From an uncultured Muribaculum sp. (lineage in GTDB: Bacteria > Bacteroidota > Bacteroidia > Bacteroidales > Muribaculaceae), in NCBI GenBank assembly GCA_910578835.1, contig CAJTSK010000003.1, positions 62,001 to 126,000 of the forward strand: 64,000 bases of DNA, written 5' to 3'. Below, one piece after another: positions 1 to 7,239 of the stretch. Positions within the stretch are counted from its first letter, which is position 1. Each line of letters begins with the position of its first letter. The notes under the pieces were generated by a model. The model saw nothing but the letters and a program-made list of their open reading frames with translations. It had not been told where the DNA came from and ran no database searches. The position numbers were made by a program, and so were the translations under genes.

Positions 1-1139
1 ACTGCTGGCAGGCTGATGATGTTGCCGGATTTGAAAATACCGGCGGTGAGCTGACAGGTGGCATACAGGTCAATGGCAATTACCCCGGAAAAGCGCGCAA
101 CATCGACGAGCTGCGCGCCGACATACTCTATGCCATGAGCCTCATACCGGGAAAGCATCGTCTTAACCTCCATGAAATCTACGGCGATTTCGGCGGCAAA
201 TATGTAGACCGCGACCAGTGTTCGGTAGAGCATTTCCAAAGCTGGATTGACTGGGCTAAAGCCAACGACATAAAACTCGACTTTAACTCTACATCTTTTT
301 CTCACCCCAAAAGCGGCGACCTGAGCCTTGCCAACCCCGACAAGGCGATACGCGATTTCTGGATCGAGCACTCAAAACGTTGCCGCGCCATCTCCCAAGC
401 TATCGGCGAGGCACAGCAAGACCCCTGTATCATGAACACATGGATACATGACGGCTCAAAGGATATTACCGTGAACCGCTACATGTACCGCGAGTTACTG
501 AAAGATTCACTCGACCAGATTTTCGAGCATAAATATGACTGGATGAAAGATTGCGTGGAGTCAAAGGTGTTTGGTATCGGACTTGAAAGCTACACAGTAG
601 GCTCCAACGATTTTTACACCGCCTATGCTGCCAAAAACGACATGATGATTACACTCGATACCGGTCATTTCCACCCGACTGAAAGTGTTGCCGACAAGGT
701 ATCTGCCATGTTGCTGTTTGTGCCTGAACTGATGCTTCACGTATCGCGTCCCGTACGCTGGGACTCTGACCACGTGACAATCATGGACGACCCCACTCTC
801 GACCTTTTCAGCGAGATTGTACGTGCAGGCGCACTCAACCGCGTACACTACGGCCTTGACTATTTTGACGGCACCCTCAACCGTATCGGCGCATATGTAA
901 TCGGTAGCCGCGCAGCGCAGAAGAGTATGCTCCGCGCTCTCCTCGAACCGACTGAAGCGATACGCAAGCTTGAACTTGACGACAAGAAGTTCCAGCGTCT
1001 CGCCATGCTTGAAGAGTGCAAGGTGCTTCCGTGGAATGCCGTGTACGACATGTTCTGCCTCCGTAACAATGTCCCGGTCGGAGAAACCTACATCGCCGCC
1101 GTGGAAAAATATGAACATGACGTCACCGGCAAGCGATGA
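1..1139 (+). CDS. rhaA: L-rhamnose isomerase, 5' partial
   Basis: Converts L-rhamnose to L-rhamnulose in the cytoplasm, the first step of rhamnose breakdown. The frame is open from base 3 (CWQADDVAGFE...) without a start codon, so the N-terminus lies outside the window; about 378 codons are visible of the family's usual 415-420. The segments GGIQVNGNYPGKARN and YGDFGGKYVDRDQ are typical of RhaA, and metal-binding residues are expected around the GLESYTVGSNDFY and TLDTGHFHP stretches. The stop TGA overlaps the rhaT start as ATGA, so the two genes are translationally coupled. Family assignment is secure. Confidence 0.96.
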   Translation, partial: CWQADDVAGFENTGGELTGGIQVNGNYPGKARNIDELRADILYAMSLIPGKHRLNLHEIYGDFGGKYVDRDQCSVEHFQSWIDWAKANDIKLDFNSTSFSHPKSGDLSLANPDKAIRDFWIEHSKRCRAISQAIGEAQQDPCIMNTWIHDGSKDITVNRYMYRELLKDSLDQIFEHKYDWMKDCVESKVFGIGLESYTVGSNDFYTAYAAKNDMMITLDTGHFHPTESVADKVSAMLLFVPELMLHVSRPVRWDSDHVTIMDDPTLDLFSEIVRAGALNRVHYGLDYFDGTLNRIGAYVIGSRAAQKSMLRALLEPTEAIRKLELDDKKFQRLAMLEECKVLPWNAVYDMFCLRNNVPVGETYIAAVEKYEHDVTGKR

Positions 1140-2170
1140 TACTATTAGGACTGCTGATAATCGCCGTCGGCGCTTTCTGCCAATCGAGTTGCTATGTACC
1201 CATCAACAAGATTAAATCATGGAGCTGGGAAAGCTACTGGATTGTGCAGGGTGTGTTTGCATGGCTTGTCCTCCCATTTTTAGGGGCACTCCTTGCCGTA
1301 CCCGAAGGGCATTCCCTGTGTGAGCTGATTGTACCGTCACAATCGCTCAACATAGGGCTGACCATGCTTTTCGGCGCACTATGGGGTGTAGGCGGACTTA
1401 CTTTCGGACTTTCCATGCGCTACCTTGGTGTGGCGCTCGGGCAATCAATCGCGCTTGGCACATGTGCCGCACTCGGTACCGTGCTCGGACCGGTAATACT
1501 CAACATATTTTTCCCCGAAAACGACCCGCTGTCGCAGCTTACATTTTCGGTGATACTCGGCATAGTGGTCACACTCATAGGTATTGCCATTATCGGTATT
1601 GCCGGCTCGATGAAAGCGTCAACATTGAGCGATGAGGAGAAAAAGGCGGCTGTAAAAGATTTCAATTTCCCGAAGGGCATTGCAATCGCGCTCGTTGCCG
1701 GTTTCATGAGCGGTTGCTTCAACGTTGGTCTCGAATTTGGCAGCGACATCAATTTCGGCAATCTCACCCCCGACATCTACAAGACTCTTCCGGCGACATT
1801 CCTTGTGACACTCGGCGGATTTGTGACCAATGCCATCTATTGCTTCTATCAGAATCAGAAAAACAAGACGTGGGGCGACTACAAGATGACCGGTGTGCTC
1901 GCCAACAACCTGCTTTTCTGCCTGCTTGCCGGAGCATTGTGGTACAGCCAGTTTTTCGGGCTCGCTCTCGGAAAGGGATTTCTTACCGGTTCACCGACGC
2001 TCATGACCCTCTCGTTCTGTATACTCATGGCATTGAACGTGGTGTTCTCAAATGTCTGGGGCATAATCCTCAAGGAATGGAAAGGCTGCTCGACAAAGAC
2101 AATCGCGGTGCTCGTCACGGGCATAGTGGTGCTTATCGTATCATGCTTCCTTCCTCAACTTATAGGCTAA
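1136..2170 (+). CDS. rhaT: L-rhamnose/proton symporter RhaT
   Basis: Imports L-rhamnose with a proton across the inner membrane. The 344-residue product is hydrophobic, with about ten predicted membrane segments, and has the RhaT-like regions MRYLGVALGQSIALG and MSGCFNVGLEFG. Length agrees with the family (about 344). The start overlaps the rhaA stop by 4 bp, and rhaD follows after 24 bp, so rhaA-rhaT-rhaD form one unit. A rhamnulokinase gene is not in the window and would be expected upstream. Confidence 0.95.
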   Translation: MILLGLLIIAVGAFCQSSCYVPINKIKSWSWESYWIVQGVFAWLVLPFLGALLAVPEGHSLCELIVPSQSLNIGLTMLFGALWGVGGLTFGLSMRYLGVALGQSIALGTCAALGTVLGPVILNIFFPENDPLSQLTFSVILGIVVTLIGIAIIGIAGSMKASTLSDEEKKAAVKDFNFPKGIAIALVAGFMSGCFNVGLEFGSDINFGNLTPDIYKTLPATFLVTLGGFVTNAIYCFYQNQKNKTWGDYKMTGVLANNLLFCLLAGALWYSQFFGLALGKGFLTGSPTLMTLSFCILMALNVVFSNVWGIILKEWKGCSTKTIAVLVTGIVVLIVSCFLPQLIG

Positions 2171-2194
2171 CAACTTTTTTATTGAATAACAACA

Positions 2195-3004
2195 ATGAGT
2201 TCTATATTAGACAATCGCCCGTCACTTGCCCGCGAAGTCGAGCAAGTGGCAGAAGTAGCCGGATATCTCTGGCAAAAAGGCTGGGCAGAACGTAACGGCG
2301 GAAATATCACCGTCAACATCACCGAATATGTTGACGATGCCATACGTGCCATGTCCCCCATCAGCCCCGTCTATCCGATTGGTGCCACACTTCCCCACCT
2401 CAAAGGGTGTTATTTCTTCTGCAAAGGCACCAACAAACGCATGCGTGACCTCGCGCGCTTCCCGATGGAAAATGGTTCGGTGATACGTATCCTTGACGAC
2501 TGCGCGTCATATGTTATCATAGCCGACAATCCCGTGAAGCCCACCTCGGAACTGCCCTCCCACCTTGCAGTACATAATTACTTGATAGGGAAAGGCTCTA
2601 CCTACAAAGCTTCGCTCCACACTCACCCGATTGAGCTTGTGGCGATGTCTCATTGCAAGAAATTCCTTGACAAAGATGTCGCCACCCGCCTGTTATGGAG
2701 CATGATTCCGGAGACAAAGGCATTTTGTCCGCGCGGACTTGGCATAATCCCCTATCGTCTTCCAGGCTCCAACGAGCTTGCCGAGGCTACAATCCGTGAG
2801 CTTGGCGACTACGATGTGACGCTTTGGGAAAAGCATGGCGTGTTTGCCGTTGAAAACGACATCATGCAGGCATTTGACCAGGTAGATGTGCTCAACAAAT
2901 CGGCGCTGATTTATATAGCGGCAAAAAACATGGGCTTCGAGCCTGACGGCATGAGCGACGAGCAGATGAGCGAAATGACCGTGGCATTCAATCTGCCCAA
3001 ATAA
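2195..3004 (+). CDS. rhaD: Rhamnulose-1-phosphate aldolase
   Basis: Class II zinc aldolase that splits L-rhamnulose 1-phosphate into dihydroxyacetone phosphate and L-lactaldehyde. The 269-residue length is normal. The zinc-binding pair HTHP (near residue 142) and the later histidine in LWEKHGVFA (near residue 213) are present, as is the GGNITVNI segment near residue 33 that belongs to the phosphate-binding region of this fold. It is the last gene of the rhamnose operon; right after its stop the chromosome gives way to mobile-element remnants. Confidence 0.95.
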   Translation: MSSILDNRPSLAREVEQVAEVAGYLWQKGWAERNGGNITVNITEYVDDAIRAMSPISPVYPIGATLPHLKGCYFFCKGTNKRMRDLARFPMENGSVIRILDDCASYVIIADNPVKPTSELPSHLAVHNYLIGKGSTYKASLHTHPIELVAMSHCKKFLDKDVATRLLWSMIPETKAFCPRGLGIIPYRLPGSNELAEATIRELGDYDVTLWEKHGVFAVENDIMQAFDQVDVLNKSALIYIAAKNMGFEPDGMSDEQMSEMTVAFNLPK

Positions 3005-3028
3005 CCACTTGTTTAAACTGCGCAGAGA

Positions 3029-3041
3029 GGCTGTCTAACAA
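3029..3041 (+). repeat. Direct repeat GGCTGTCTAACAA, left copy
   Basis: Exact 13-bp match to 9253-9265 at the other edge of the accessory island; a diverged form GGCCGTCTAAAA lies at 3527-3538. All three copies lie on the same strand and each is close to a truncated gene. They resemble insertion-sequence ends rather than an integrase attachment core, but that reading is inference. Confidence 0.6.
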
Positions 3042-3047
3042 CCAAAG

Positions 3048-3095
3048 TGAACTGCACCCCAAAAGTTTTTTGTCTAACTTTTGGGGTGCAGTTCA
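3048..3095. mobile_element. 48-bp remnant of an internally deleted IS (two abutting inverted ends)
   Basis: Two perfect 20-bp inverted arms (3048-3067 and 3076-3095) are separated by only 8 bp. Each arm reads TGAACTGCACCCCAAAAGTT from the outside in. The trinucleotide AAG flanks both sides (3045-3047 and 3096-3098), as expected of a 3-bp target duplication of the IS3 type. The arm invades the transposase fragment at 3074-3400 and supplies its last codons and stop. It could also act as a hairpin downstream of rhaD. Confidence 0.55.
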
Positions 3096-3400
3096 AAGTC
3101 GGGACGCTTCATTCCTGCAAGCCACATGAAATAAATATCCCTCCTGAGGAGTTCCTCAATGCGCCTGGAGGAGTAGACATTGCTCAGATATGCGAAGACC
3201 AGCACCTTGAGCATCATCTTAGGATTAAAGGCACTGTTGCCTCCGCCCCGGTAGGTCGAGAGAATATCGCTGATATCAAGACGGTCTATGACCGCGTCGA
3301 CAACCCTCACCATGTGATTTTCAGGCACGAGTTCTTCCAGTGATGGTGGAAGGAGCAGATTTTGTTTTCTACTATCAGATTTTATTGCTAACTTTGCCAC
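3074..3400 (-). pseudogene. IS1182-type transposase, N-terminal fragment
   Basis: The 108-residue product matches the N-terminal part of IS1182-family transposases: LLPPSLEELVPENHMVRVV, then a conserved helix region with NPKMMLKVLVFAYL and YSSRRIEELLRRDIYFMWL. The full enzyme is about 450-550 residues, so the DDE catalytic domain is missing. After MKRPDF the frame runs into the 20-bp arm of another element and stops (ELHPKS). Fusing the sequence across that 48-bp insert does not restore the transposase, so the fragment was already cut. Non-functional. Confidence 0.85.
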
Positions 3401-3464
3401 GTTATGTTTTGATTATTAGTGATTTAGCTACAACCCAAATTTACTAAAAATTTATGACATGACA

Positions 3465-3506
3465 AAGGCTTTCATGCTGAATTTCAGCGCGAAAGCCTTA
3501 TTTTTT
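3465..3506 (+). terminator. Hairpin with T-tract between IS and integrase fragments
   Basis: AAGGCTTT (3465-3472) pairs with AAAGCCTT (3492-3499), and a run of T follows. It has the shape of an intrinsic terminator and may insulate the transposase promoter region of the IS from outside transcription. Confidence 0.4.
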
Positions 3507-3517
3507 GTGTAAGAATA

Positions 3518-3919
3518 ATGAAAAGAGGCCGTCTAAAACTTGTTAGGCATCCCCAATCCATGCGAAAGACAGGGAAACAGGTAACAATCCCATTGAACCA
3601 GTCTGTGTTGAAATGGCTACCGGATAGAAACGGCTGCAAGCCGGGGCAAAAGATATTCGACATGACCTGTCTTAGTGCCTGCGACAGATGCCTTAAGAAA
3701 ATGGCTGCTGCCGCAGGGATAGAAAAGAACGCCAGTTTCCATACGGCAAGGCATTCGATGGCTACGTTGTCATTGTCTGCCGGAGGCAACTTATATACGG
3801 TCGGTAAATTGCTCGGACATACAAGTATAAATTCTACACAAGTCTATGCCGATGTAGTTATGGAAACTAAGATTGAAGCAGTAAAACGAATATCGGATTT
3901 CTTCTCAACCCAACATTGA
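3518..3919 (+). pseudogene. Tyrosine recombinase, C-terminal fragment
   Basis: From about RKTGKQVTIPLNQ onward this is the catalytic half of a Bacteroidota tyrosine recombinase. HTARH carries the HxxRH motif, GHTSINSTQVYADV supplies the final histidine-containing box and the nucleophilic tyrosine, and the usual helix ends the protein. The first catalytic arginine and the N-terminal SAM-like domain are missing. The first 14 codons derive from an IS-like end (GGCCGTCTAAAA at 3527-3538), so the natural N-terminus was removed by an IS-associated deletion. Probably inactive. Confidence 0.85.
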
Positions 3920-4124
3920 AAAAGCTATTTTGAGCATTTAGCGTGGGCTTCTGAAATTTAATACATTAAACAAAAGAGCCGACTAACGTACCACCAGACT
4001 ATAAAACTCATGAAGGAACAATTCACGTTCTATTATGCCATTCTTATTATATTACCATAGAATTATTTTTATTGATTATCAGTTAAATCTATCCGCGTTT
4101 ATTATCTAAATCAATTATTATTAG

Positions 4125-4132
4125 TAATTTTG
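4125..4132 (+). promoter_or_regulatory. Promoter -7 box of the LuxR-type regulator
   Basis: TAATTTTG matches the Bacteroidota -7 consensus TAnnTTTG. Transcription would begin near 4138, only about 8 nt before the ATG at 4146 but about 50 nt before the ATG at 4188. This makes the second ATG a serious candidate for the true start. Confidence 0.6.
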
Positions 4133-4145
4133 CAACAAAACTTAA

Positions 4146-4952
4146 ATGGCACTACTCCGTAATGGTGGGAATAGGGATCAATTCAGAATGAAGCAAGAAA
4201 ATGAACTAAAATCGCTTTTGACAGATCAACAGTTTGAAGCCTCGGATAACAGGGAACTATTACTCGCTCAAGCAAAAGCGTGTGCAAACGGTTATGCATT
4301 AGCAACAGAAGGCATAGCAGTTGTATCAGATTTTCAGAACAACGAATGCCATATTTATGCCGGAAAATTCGGTCAAACTATAATGAATCTTCCAGAATAT
4401 ATGGTAGACCGTAATTCTGCCTTTGAGGACATCGTATTCAGTCATGCAAAAGAAGACGAACTTATTGAACGTCATGTATTGGAACTTCGTTTCTTCAACT
4501 TTATAAAAGAACGTTCAATAAAAGAAAAGACAAATTTTTCAGCTTCATGTATCCTCAGTTTTTACCGGGCCGGAGACAATGAAAAAGTCAAAATACTCCA
4601 TACAACGAGATATTTCAGCTGTAGTGCCAACGGAAGTGTTTTTCTCGGTCTATGCACTTACATCCCGTACCCTATTTCCCATAACCGACAAGATGGAATA
4701 ATTGTCAATCTATTGACCGGAGAAACGGTTGGACGAGACATATACGAAGCGAGTGACCGTAAAATTCTTAGCCGCCGACAACTTGAAATACTGTCCTTGA
4801 TAGCCAAAGGAGTGCCAAGCAAACAAATTGCCGGCAACTTAAACATATCCATTTATACGGTTAATCGCCATCGTCAGGATATTTTAGCGACATTAAAAGT
4901 TGCCAATACCGCAGCCGCAGTAGAAATTGCATTAAGAATGAACCTTATTTAA
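4146..4952 (+). CDS. LuxR-type transcriptional regulator
   Basis: The C-terminal 65 residues form a LuxR/GerE helix-turn-helix: LSRRQLEILSLIAKGVPSKQ, then IAGNLNISIYTVNRHRQDIL. The N-terminal 190 residues match no sensor domain I can name; no receiver-type phosphorylation site is evident, and the region may be PAS-like. An alternative start at 4188 (MKQENELKSLL) fits the promoter position better. It stands directly upstream of two promoters carrying the same 17-bp site, which makes it the obvious candidate regulator of the hexapeptide gene and the DUF1349 lipoprotein genes. The region is AT-rich compared with the flanking core genes. Confidence 0.85.
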   Translation: MALLRNGGNRDQFRMKQENELKSLLTDQQFEASDNRELLLAQAKACANGYALATEGIAVVSDFQNNECHIYAGKFGQTIMNLPEYMVDRNSAFEDIVFSHAKEDELIERHVLELRFFNFIKERSIKEKTNFSASCILSFYRAGDNEKVKILHTTRYFSCSANGSVFLGLCTYIPYPISHNRQDGIIVNLLTGETVGRDIYEASDRKILSRRQLEILSLIAKGVPSKQIAGNLNISIYTVNRHRQDILATLKVANTAAAVEIALRMNLI

Positions 4953-4971
4953 TGTGCATGCCTGCTTCATG

Positions 4972-5020
4972 ATTGGTTAGAAATCAGTGTTGCACCGGAT
5001 ATTATTGGTTCTTAATTTTG
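4972..5020 (+). promoter_or_regulatory. Promoter with upstream 17-bp site, copy 1
   Basis: The site ATTGGTTAGAAATCAGT (4972-4988) is followed by a TTG at 4990-4992 (-33) and TAATTTTG at 5013-5020 (-7), with 20 bp between them. The site abuts the -33 element, the usual place for an activator that contacts RNA polymerase. An identical site with identical spacing is at 5455-5503. Confidence 0.65.
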
Positions 5021-5049
5021 CATTCATATAACAAAAGCGAAATATCTGT

Positions 5050-5424
5050 ATGAACAAATCAGCCGGTATATTAGAAATTGAAGCAGGTATAACGGTAATG
5101 CACAATGGATTTGAACGTATTTTTAGTTCCGTTCCAATTCACTTTGGCAAAGGTGTTTCTCTTGCAAACGGTGCTTATATTTATTGCACTGGAGAAGGTG
5201 ATGACATCTATATAGGAGATTATAGTATTATAGGTGGGAAACTTGTTTTGTCTCCGGGAACAAGAATTGGCACTCATTGCTCTTTTGGTACTGGAACTAT
5301 AATTGTTGCAGGTGGTTTTTGTATCGGAAATGGATGTGTCATGTCACATGGATGTACTATAACTCAGGATGTTCCAGACAATTCGTTGGTTGTCGGCCGT
5401 AGAGGGTTGATATTCAATAAATAA
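5050..5424 (+). CDS. Hexapeptide-repeat (left-handed beta-helix) protein
   Basis: A 124-residue protein built of imperfect hexapeptide turns: IYIGDYSIIGG, TRIGTHCSFGTGTIIVAG, FCIGNGCVMSHGCTI. It ends with the TQDVPDNSLVVG tail seen in sugar O-acetyltransferases of the LbH class. It is shorter than the usual 180-200 residues, so it is either a minimal acyltransferase or a remnant; substrate unknown. It has its own promoter with the 17-bp site and lies between the regulator and the lipoprotein pair. Confidence 0.7.
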   Translation: MNKSAGILEIEAGITVMHNGFERIFSSVPIHFGKGVSLANGAYIYCTGEGDDIYIGDYSIIGGKLVLSPGTRIGTHCSFGTGTIIVAGGFCIGNGCVMSHGCTITQDVPDNSLVVGRRGLIFNK

Positions 5425-5454
5425 AACTGGTATCTATATTTAACTGATGCGAAA

Positions 5455-5503
5455 ATTGGTTAGAAATCAGTATTGCGCACATCTTATATTCAATCTAATT
5501 TTG
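5455..5503 (+). promoter_or_regulatory. Promoter with upstream 17-bp site, copy 2
   Basis: ATTGGTTAGAAATCAGT (5455-5471) repeats the site at 4972 exactly. The -33 TTG is at 5473-5475 and the -7 box TAATTTTG at 5496-5503. The distance from the site to the -7 box is 41 bp in both copies, while the sequence between differs, which argues for selection on the site. It drives the DUF1349 lipoprotein gene at 5562. Confidence 0.65.
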
Positions 5504-5561
5504 CAACCGCAAATAAATCACAAGGAAGTTGCAATTTAATAAAAATCAAATCAATATCACA

Positions 5562-6308
5562 ATGAAAAAATTGGTATTTATCGCAATCATTGCAAGTCTT
5601 GCTATGACTGGATGCACCCAGAAAGAGTCAGAGAAAAAAGAAGGAAGTTCTGACAAGAAAGTTACAACGGAAAACGTTAAACTCGCTACATGCAATATCA
5701 ATGTAGGAGGAATCCGTTTTACAAAGTCTAAAAACGGCGGAGAGAATGGTATCGCACTTCTTAGCGACACTCTCAAGTTTGTGGCCGGTCCCCAAACTGA
5801 TTATTTCCGCTCCCCGGATGGAAGCGTTGTCAATAGCTCTGCGGCCATTTTTACAGAAGTTGACAACACTAAGCCTTTCACTTTTACGGCTAAAGTACAG
5901 CCGGACTTCACCGAAACTGGAACATATTCGGCAGGTGTGTTATACGCATACGAGAATGACACGCATTGTCAAAAACTATGTTTCGAGCAGGATGAATATG
6001 GTGACCATCGAGTGGTGTCGGTTCGCACAATAGGTACCTCCGATGACAATAATCATCAGGTAATTATAGGTCCGCATGTTTATATGAGATTATCCTCCGA
6101 TGGCACCACTCTTGGCAGTTATTTTTCAGAAGATGGGAAAATATGGCACATGGCTCGTCTCTACAGGAATGATTTTCCTGAAAAGTTACTTCTTGGCTTG
6201 AGTTCCCAAAGTCCTAAAGACAATGAACACACCTGCTATTTCACGGAAGTATCGCTTAAGCAAGAGGTTGTTCCCGATTTCCGCATAGGCAAACTAAACG
6301 AGGAATAA
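5562..6308 (+). CDS. DUF1349 family lipoprotein (first of two)
   Basis: Predicted lipoprotein: MKKLVFIAIIASLAMTGC is a signal sequence with a lipobox cysteine, followed by a charged linker. I start it at 5562 rather than at an in-frame ATG 33 bp upstream because the signal peptide begins there. Residues from about 50 on form a concanavalin A-like beta-sandwich of the DUF1349 type (GPQTDYF, FTFTAKVQPDF, GVLYAYENDTHCQKLCFE, YMRLSSDGTTLGSYFSEDGK). DUF1349 proteins are thought to bind carbohydrate, but no function is established. The paralogous gene follows after 37 bp. Confidence 0.8.
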   Translation: MKKLVFIAIIASLAMTGCTQKESEKKEGSSDKKVTTENVKLATCNINVGGIRFTKSKNGGENGIALLSDTLKFVAGPQTDYFRSPDGSVVNSSAAIFTEVDNTKPFTFTAKVQPDFTETGTYSAGVLYAYENDTHCQKLCFEQDEYGDHRVVSVRTIGTSDDNNHQVIIGPHVYMRLSSDGTTLGSYFSEDGKIWHMARLYRNDFPEKLLLGLSSQSPKDNEHTCYFTEVSLKQEVVPDFRIGKLNEE

Positions 6309-6345
6309 AGCCCTTATTTTACACTATAATCAGATTTTATAAACA

Positions 6346-7098
6346 ATGAACAGAAATCAATTTATCATAGCATTGTCACTGCTTGCATGCACTCTGTTGT
6401 CATGTCAAAATGAGCAACAACAACAATCGTCAACAGCAAACAAATCAAATATGGAAAAAAAAGACACAACCTTAAAGCCATTTGTGGCGGAAAACCTGTT
6501 TTGGATCCGTGAACCAAAACAATATACTATCACGGACTCCTTGATCACAATCGTTTCAGAACCTCATACCGATCTGTGGCAGCGCACCTATTATGGGTTT
6601 AGCAATGACAATGCTCCGGTGCTGCAAATGAAAACCTCTGACAAATTCTTTTCTTTCACCGTAAAGACATCGTTCAACAGTTCTGCCTTGTTTGATCAGT
6701 GCGGAATCGCAATCTATCTTGACAGTGACAACTGGATGAAGGCGTCAATCGAATACGAGAACGAGGAATACCAGAGATTGGGTAGTGTTGTGACAAACAA
6801 TGGATATTCCGATTGGGCTACGCATGACATTCCCTCTTCCATAAAGGAAATGTGGTATCGTCTTAGCCGTCGGGGAAGCGATTATTATATAGAGACAAGT
6901 CCTGACGGTACCACTTTCCACCAAATGCGTACATTCCATTTGGATAAGGGTGATGGGGAGATCTCGTTCGGAATATATGCGGCAAGCCCGGTTGACCATT
7001 CATTCACCGCACAGTTCTCTGAAATGGAAGTCGGCGAGTGTAAATGGCAACCATGGTCAGCGGAAGATACAGGATTCAAACAGACTGCAAACAAGTAA
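6346..7098 (+). CDS. DUF1349 family lipoprotein (second of two)
   Basis: Lipoprotein with signal sequence MNRNQFIIALSLLACTLLSC and a Gln/Ser-rich linker. The mature domain is a clear DUF1349 concanavalin A-like fold: FWIREPKQYTI, EPHTDLWQRTYYG, FDQCGIAIYLDSDNWMKASIEY, YSDWATHDI, and YYIETSPDGTTFHQMR. It is closer to the family consensus than its neighbour at 5562. The pair are probably co-transcribed from 5496 and displayed on the cell surface or in the periplasm; the ligand is unknown. Confidence 0.85.
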   Translation: MNRNQFIIALSLLACTLLSCQNEQQQQSSTANKSNMEKKDTTLKPFVAENLFWIREPKQYTITDSLITIVSEPHTDLWQRTYYGFSNDNAPVLQMKTSDKFFSFTVKTSFNSSALFDQCGIAIYLDSDNWMKASIEYENEEYQRLGSVVTNNGYSDWATHDIPSSIKEMWYRLSRRGSDYYIETSPDGTTFHQMRTFHLDKGDGEISFGIYAASPVDHSFTAQFSEMEVGECKWQPWSAEDTGFKQTANK

Positions 7099-7145
7099 AC
7101 TGTAATCCAAAGAAAAATTAAGGTCATAATGTCCAAATAGAAAGA

Positions 7146-7181
7146 TTTACCCCTGTCACAGATAACTGTTGCGGGGGTAAA
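7146..7181 (+). terminator. Hairpin after the DUF1349 pair
   Basis: TTTACCCC (7146-7153) pairs with GGGGTAAA (7174-7181). It separates the lipoprotein pair from the MFS gene, although the T-tract is weak. Confidence 0.5.
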
Positions 7182-7239
7182 TTCTTCAAAAAGGGAATTT
7201 TTATATTCATTTGCAATATGTCTTTTTAATTAGTTTAAG

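Noticed and set aside
5529..5561. Upstream ATG-proximal start for the first DUF1349 lipoprotein
   Set aside because: The lipoprotein signal peptide begins at 5562; an 11-residue extension would spoil it.
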